Part shown: positions 58,415 to 64,000 of the stretch, in pieces
How positions within the stretch are numbered: the first letter of the stretch is position 1
Layout: each line of letters starts with the position of its first letter
NCBI RefSeq assembly: GCF_029784165.1
Contig: NC_073696.1
Location: 244,326,892-244,390,891 of the forward strand
Source of the DNA: Wyeomyia smithii
Taxonomy: Eukaryota > Arthropoda > Insecta > Diptera > Culicidae
Length of the DNA stretch: 64,000 nt
Reading direction: 5' to 3'
Notes under the pieces: generated by a model
Databases searched by the model: none
Seen by the model: the letters and a program-made list of their open reading frames with translations, nothing else
What the model was told of the DNA's origin: nothing
Made by a program: the position numbers and the translations under genes

Positions 58415-59625
58415 CAGTCATATCTCGATATAAGGCAAACTCGATTTCACGTAACTCGATATAACATGACTTTTACCTCGATATAACGTAACTTACTAAT
58501 AGGTGATGGGTAGGGACAGTGGTAAATCGCGATTTCGCGGAAGCCGCGAATTCCGCGAAATCCAGCATCGGCCGCGAAATTACCAAAAATCCGCGGAAAT
58601 GCCGCGGAAACCAGCAACACGGACAAATCTAAAGATTATTGGGCACCTCGATGGCAACGGGAGGCCTTTTTTTACGCAACCAAGAAGATGGAATAGGACT
58701 ACTGCTCTCTTACAACGAAATTTTGTCAGCCTGGGTTGAATTGTTTTCGAACGGTTCGGTTACTAGATCCTCTTCGAGCAAAGATTTTGGTAATTGAAGA
58801 CCAGCATGATTGAATTCCAGAGTGTGCAAAACCGAAGTTGAAAGATGTACCTACTTAGTTCAAGTAGCAAACATTTTTGCATATTTAAAAATACGCAACA
58901 TTGAGATTGATATTATAATTTTGGTAAGTATTCGAAACGCGGACGGTTTCTCAAGGTTTTCCGGTTGGCAAATTAATATCTATAAATTCCCAGAAACTCG
59001 ATAGATGCGGAATGCAGCGTGAGTCAGAATAGCATAAATAATAATACGTGACAGCCGACACCAAAACATGATTGAAGACAACTTGACAGTAGTCCGTTCT
59101 TCCGTGTATTAAATTGACTAAAACAGTTTTTTTTATTGTTTTTACCCAAAAAAGCACTTCATTTGGCGTTTTCTAAAAAAAATTTGCCGCGAAATTACCG
59201 CGAATTCTATATATTTTCTATTTCACCACCCGCGAATTTTCAACTTTTTTGCTGTGAATTACCACTGTCTCTAGTGATCGGTAATAGGTTTTCACGCATC
59301 CTTCAGTAACAATTCACAGTCTTACATCAGTTAAAAAAAATTGTTTTGGTTGTTGAAATTTTCTCTAAATGGACATAAGACGTGGACCATCAACAGTATT
59401 GCATGAATTAAATTTTTTTTTTGCTTAGTGAAAATTGTCCTATATGGGCATAAGAATGGTTTAAAAATACTGGAATAGGTGTTCACGTATCTTTGAGTAA
59501 CCATTAAAATTCTTGCATAAATTAAAAAATTTTTTTAGCTTCGATATAACGTAACTCGATATAACGTAACTCGATATAACGTAACGGAAATAAAAATAAA
59601 GTTGCTTTATAACTAGGCATTACTG
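58415..59625. mobile_element. pogo-like non-autonomous element, 1.2 kb, TA-flanked
   Basis: Ends are CAGTCATATCTCGATATAAG and, as reverse complement of the right end, CAGTAATGCCTAGTTATAAA. TA lies on both sides (58413-58414 and 59626-59627). Several CTCGATATAACGTAA copies lie inside both ends (58450-58500 and 59535-59585), as in pogo/Tigger-type elements. Most of the interior is a second inverted-repeat element. No transposase was found. Removing it with one TA keeps the endonuclease frame (RLNIQKHAW). Confidence 0.85.
58517..59267. mobile_element. Inverted-repeat element nested in the pogo-like element (~750 bp)
   Basis: Left end CAGTGGTAAATCGCG and reverse complement of the right end CAGTGGTAATTCACAG. 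CCGCGAAATTACC words occur near both ends (about 58570 and 59190). The flanks do not show a matching 8-bp repeat, so the superfamily (hAT-like ends) is tentative. No gene inside; the frame at 58503-58739 is chance. Confidence 0.6.
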
Positions 59626-59870
59626 TATTCAAACGTGAAAAATAGGAGCTACATATGGCATATCTCTGGCTATTGTGATGTAGAGCATAAACTTCGATTC
59701 AAACCTATGCCTGAACTTGTACATCACTTTTGGAGCAGCAGTGGATATGTCTTTAGTGTAGAGTCGGTCGTTTGGACTTCGATAGAGGAAAGTACCTTAA
59801 CATCTAGAATGGAGGACTTTTCGCCGTACTTCAAAGTCATCCAGGGGCTTTAAAGGGATTTAACGGTTTG

Positions 59871-60254
59871 GATTTGCTTGTCAGTGTACTCTGGGGATCA
59901 GGTTTTCATTCTACACACTATTCCCTCCTTCTATAAAATATTGCAGATGTATGACTTTAAACAACGGAACATTCTTACTACTTTCCGCCTACTTACCATA
60001 TTCTTGTTGTTGTCCAATGTTTTGTAGGTAGCAAAGCGATTTCTTATCTATCTCCGTTGGACGGGCGCTACCCTATCTTACGAATTACTGCCATGGAAGC
60101 CGGTACACGGTATACGGTGGATATGGGTACATTTTCTCTCTCAAAATGGTTCACTGTGTACTTTTTTCACGATCACGTTTTCACGTGGATGGCGAGAATC
60201 TAGCTAGAAGTATTCCTAAGAACAATTTGAATCTTTTGAGCGCTGTTACCACTT
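59871..60254. other. Spacer between two non-LTR remnants
   Basis: No inverted repeat, frame or recognisable motif seen. It may contain unrecognisable 5' sequence of either retroelement. Confidence 0.35.
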
Positions 60255-62230
60255 GGTAATTAATCCATATTTCTAAAGTCTTGATGATGAAGAAGTCACT
60301 TTTCTTATAAAGGAGCTCAACACTAAAAAAAGTTGTGGACCTGATAATCTTCCAGCTATTATCATACAAATTAATTTTCATGAGTTATCGAAAATTTTCT
60401 CTGAACTCTTCAATAAAATGCTAAGAAATGGGGACTATCCCGACTGTCTGAAAATATCGAAAGTCGTTCCTGTGTTCAAATCCGGCGACGCAACTGATCA
60501 ATGTAACTACCGACCTATTTTCACATTGTCAATAGTAAGCAAAATCTTTGAAAGATGTTAGTCGACAGATTAGTTTTTTTTAATAAATTCAATAACCTGC
60601 ATAAGTTCAGGAAAGGATGTGGCACCTCTACTGCAAAAACTGAGTTGGTTTTCTGTTAGAAAAAATAGATAATAAGTGTATTGTTGGGGGTCTTTTTATT
60701 GATTTGAAAAAGGCCTTCGACACTTTAAATCATAATATTCTTTTTTTTTAAATAGAATTTTATGGAATACGTGGATTAGCTAATGATATCATTAGAGGTG
60801 CACCGAATAATAGGGTTGGGAAAAAGTTATTTTTGAAAATTACCGAATATTCGGATTGTCGAATAATGATTTAAACTAGACCTTGTCTCAGGTAATCCAC
60901 TTTAATTCATGAGTAATTTGGTTTTTGATTTTTCTCATTTAATCATTATGCTTTGTTGAATATTCGGCCGTATGATGAGATGAAAAAAATTAAAAACCAA
61001 ATTATTCTTGACTTAAGTGGACTTACCCTAGACAAGCTCAAGTTAAAACCATTTTTCTGTAAACTGAAAATTCGGTACTTTCCACAAAAAAACTCTTTCC
61101 CAGCCCTATTATTCGGTGCAACGCAAGATATCATACGCAGCTACTTAAGTGGAAACAACAGTTTGTGGCAATAAAAGATGCGCAGAGTACTCTCCGTTCC
61201 GCGAATGTGGGAGTTCCTCAAGGGAGCAATATTGGCCCTCTGCTGTTCCTTCTTTACATAAATGACATAGGTAATTTTCCTCTCAAAGGAATATCAAGAT
61301 TGTTTACGGATGATACTGCACTATTTTACTCTAATCATACTATGTCATCTGTGATCTCCAGCATAAATGGTGAATTGCAAGTCCTAGTAACATTGAAACC
61401 AATTTGGTCATTGGGATCCGAGTTTATTGAAAAAGTATCTAATTTTGATTACTTAAGCCTGGAAGGCTATTGAATATGTCCAAAGTAGAGTCTCATTCTT
61501 ATGTGAAATCATGTATCGTGTTAGTAATTTGGTTCCTAGAAATGCCCTATTAACTTTTTATCAAGGTTGTGTACATTCTCATTTCCAGTATTTGAACATT
61601 GTACGGGGCCATGCTTGCGAGACTAAACTAAGAAAGTTTCAAGTATTGCAAAAAAGGCGTCTAAAAATAATTCATAACTTGCCGCTACCATATCCCACTC
61701 TACAATTATATATGGATGCTTCACACAACATTCTTTCTATACAAGGATTACGCACGTTGCAGTCCTGCTTGTACGTATATGACGTAATCAAAAATTAAAA
61801 TATGCTTCACAATCTCATTTTGCCAACCACAAACCACCAGCATCACACCGGGTATGCGAACAACCTTATACGTTCGAGAACTTTCACAAATCTTGGTTAA
61901 ATGTGGACTTTCTTTCCAGTCCATCTGTGTACAACATCCTTCCGGAATATTTGAAAAATATCAACAATCGACTGCTATTCAAAACCAAATCAAAAATTGT
62001 AGTAATCTCTAATGTAGCCTGAATAGGCAATCATTATAAAATTAACTGAATTATTCTTATTGCATTACAAGGAGCCCTTCGAAGGAACACGTCGTTCAGC
62101 TGGCCAATTCCTACTTTTTACATAATAACTCATCACACACACCTGAACATGAACACTGAATTTAACCGTTTCTATTTTTCTCTTTTTTGTTTTCTTTTTC
62201 TATCAGTCATATGTAAGGAGTCTATACCAG
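60255..62230 (+). mobile_element. CR1/L2-like non-LTR retrotransposon, 5'-truncated, disrupted
   Basis: The plus strand begins inside the RT (FLIKELNTKKSCGPDNLP) and carries KVVPVFKSGD and NYRPI, the first catalytic Asp in FIDLKKAFD (about 60691-60717), a hAT miniature insert, the block GVPQGSNIGPLLFLLYIND (61211-61267), the catalytic loop LFTDDTALFYS (Ala to Thr before the two Asp, both Asp kept) and the C-terminal part CVHSHFQYLNIV, ending near 62021. A 3' UTR with GGAGCCCTTCGAAGG follows. Stops after FERC and frameshifts near 60660 and 61170 kill it. Confidence 0.85.
60793..61126. mobile_element. hAT miniature element inside the CR1-like element, 334 bp
   Basis: Ends TAGAGGTGCACCGAATAATA and, as reverse complement of the right, TTGCGTTGCACCGAATAATA, then GGG-TGGGAAA. 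A perfect 8-bp direct repeat GATATCAT flanks it (60785-60792 and 61127-61134). Removing the insert and one repeat makes the RT frame read straight through (YGIRGLAND to IIRSYLSG). Non-coding interior with ATATTCGG words. Confidence 0.92.
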
Positions 62231-64000
62231 GGGGCTCTCTGTGTGAGCTTTTTGGTAAAAGGGTGTGATGCAGGGCCTCCAAACTCCTTCATTCAACTTT
62301 TCAAGAAACTGTAGTCGTCATTTTGGATTCAAAAATGGCGTCAGATACCGATATTTGATCAGGTAACGTCATTACGATTCCAAAATATCCATTTTGCAGG
62401 AAACAAGATCGGTTTTCTAATAAATTTTCAGCAACCGCGAGTCACTGCGTTGAATTTCCAAATATCGCAGGCAGTGTTGCCAACACTATCATGTGTAAAT
62501 CCTTAGGTTCTCTGAATTTCTACAGGTTAATCCATACTCTGTATATCCCTAGAAGTTAAACAAGTCCGCAAATCTACGGAGAAATCCGTATATCTGGCAA
62601 TTCTGGGCGTAGGAGACCAGCCCATTCTGGTTTCGAAAATATAAATATTGGAAGGTTTTAGATTGTTTTCTACAAGCTCACATAGTTTCCCAGAAACCAA
62701 AAGTCGTCATTTTAGATTTAAAATTGGCATCGAGCATCATGTTCCAATCTCAACAGAAAATCCCGACCAGACATGGCCAAGGCCAATACTCTTTGAATTG
62801 ATTCATCGAGTTCACATGATGCAAGAGAAATTTGGATTTCCTTGTCCTCAATGACCATACCTCCTATGACTACCTCCATTGTATATAGAATACGTATGTC
62901 AAGTTTAGTGGAAATCGGTTCGGGAATTACAGAGTTACTTACTCTGGTTTTACTCTGGTAGAGACAGCTTTTGCTCTAGAGCTCGAATTGAAAAAAAATG
63001 AAAGATTATAGCTTTTAACAATTCCTGTGAATTCGAGTGCCTCTCTCTCCGTATTGAGAAATACTTAGATAGTTGCGACATCAAGCAATATACAATTTTC
63101 ACAATGTAGAATGTCTGAAAAATCTTGAACATTACAAAGTAGCTCCAGTAATTGTTTTTGATTCGGTCTACAAATCTGCGTATAATAACATTTTCAAACA
63201 GTATCAATATCTACTGCATACCAACAAATTAAACTTTCGCCAGAGATGCTAGATATTTTAAAAAAATAGATGGATTGATAGAAAATACATGGAAAATTGA
63301 AACACTTTTCAGATAACATTTTGCTTTCTGTCGGTTAGAATTGATTGATTGGCATTCATTATTTATCGATATTTCAAGTTCAGCCAGTGTGAAGTTCTCT
63401 GAAATAGTGCGAAGCTCAAATAGCTATCCCAAAACCAAGAGATATCTGTGGCTTCGCAATTTTGCTTGGTCTGAGAAAAGTCAACCCGCAAAAACCGGCA
63501 GCTTCCGCTCTGTGCAAAGATCACCGCAATCTAGCCATTCGCAGATTTACAACTGCTGATTGTGCGCCTCAGGAATCCCTGCTACCCGGACGAACTTTCA
63601 ATTTGATGCTTGAGCGCTCAATCATCAGCTGGCGACAACGACGCTGATGACGCTAAGCTCTCCGGCAATCTCGTCCTGATTATTACGTTAAGCCCCTGTG
63701 CGACTTGCTGTGTAAGGCAATATATATCCATACCACAGTCTCCAACGGCATGCTAGAAGCTAGAAGAGCTTCCTGACTATCGCTGAAATGAGCCGTCCCA
63801 CGGCGCTGGCACAAAGCTGATAGATGTTGCTAAACACAAACACTACTCATTGGCGCATACACACATGACCCCCGTCCCTTCATCCGGAAGATTGTGGTTC
63901 GAACGTGGGTGGAATTAATTTTACATACATTATCCCTCCCCGAGGATCCATCGTTCAAGAGTATCCTTGGCCATTTTTCGCCAAATATCCTATTGAGTTC
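62231..64000. other. Repeat-derived non-coding tail of the window
   Basis: 62270-62760 contains weak copies of the satellite vocabulary (GTCGTCATTTTGGATTCAAA, AATGGCGTC, CCAGAAACCAAAAGTCG). 62960-63045 shares GAAAGATTATAGCTTTTAA with 40.97 kb. The frames at 63341-63647 are short and without motifs. A GGTTCGAAC word near 63895 is not enough for a SINE or tRNA call. Confidence 0.45.

Larger units (their letters stand above)
56281..59870 (-). mobile_element. Non-LTR retrotransposon with endonuclease, RT and TAAG tail, disrupted
   Basis: Minus-strand order: an eroded AP-endonuclease end (59860-59628 and 58412-58150), linker (58150-57815), RT (57815-56800), C-terminal domain (56600-56312) and a TAAG-type tail at 56281-56312. 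Endonuclease traces are NIQKHAW, SQIDDVLIDGRH and IDSDYYLVV. The reading frame is cut by an 84-base retroposed fragment and a 1.2-kb pogo-like element, plus frameshifts and stops. The fragments at 12.2, 44.5 and perhaps 46.4 kb look like relatives. Clade not assigned; it is not the CR1-like type at 60.3 kb. Confidence 0.88.

Noticed and set aside
63880..63920. tRNA or SINE signal (GGTTCGAAC)
   Set aside because: One B-box-like word without an A-box, tail or duplications is not enough.

Overview
The window is eukaryotic, AT-rich and repeat-dominated. No complete host gene could be recognised, and there are no operons, rRNA or CRISPR arrays. The mix of fossils points to a dipteran, most likely a culicine (Aedes-like) mosquito: ITm/D37E-type Tc1-mariner transposases, a DD41D mariner, BEL/Pao retroelements, a tRNA-derived SINE, several non-LTR lineages and many small inverted-repeat elements. 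The species call is inference from repeat content only.

Layout. 1-9.8 kb: a degenerate ITm transposase (2.3-3.0 kb), a terminal-inverted-repeat element (3.9-4.3), a degenerate non-LTR reverse transcriptase (4.6-5.6) and a long fold-back element (5.8-6.7). 9.8-20.8 kb: an A-rich ATGACA tract, a SINE with target-site duplications (11.0-11.3), two converging RT fragments (11.8-12.6), a 1.4-kb hAT-type element with a perfect 8-bp duplication (12.8-14.2), a hAT-like element filled with tandem repeats (14.7-15.2), a DD41D mariner split by a TTAA-flanked hairpin element (15.2-16.6), and more RT and inverted-repeat debris. 20.8-25.3 kb is low in recognisable content. 25.4-34.9 kb: a nearly identical inverted pair of internally deleted BEL/Pao elements, with a 9-bp minisatellite, hAT and palindromic miniature elements, a long (TA)n tract and an intron-like interruption of gag. 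34.9-50 kb: mostly non-coding, with a doubtful small secreted-peptide ORF near 44 kb and scattered TE pieces. 50.1-53.9 kb: an ITm transposase cut by a 3.3-kb TA-flanked unit that carries a 127-bp satellite with alternating A/B monomers and a fold-back element. 54.4-56.2 kb: a degenerate ~250-310-bp tandem repeat. 56.3-59.9 kb: a non-LTR element interrupted by an 84-bp retroposed fragment and a 1.2-kb pogo-like element. 60.3-62.2 kb: a second non-LTR element interrupted by a hAT miniature element with an 8-bp duplication.

The main result is a readable insertion history. At five sites (15.8, 50.3/53.6, 58.2, 58.4 and 60.8 kb) taking away an insert plus one copy of its target-site duplication brings the interrupted reading frame back into register, so the boundaries can be placed almost to the base from this window alone. 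The most unusual structures are the satellite-bearing TA-flanked unit and the two BEL copies that share the same disabling lesions.
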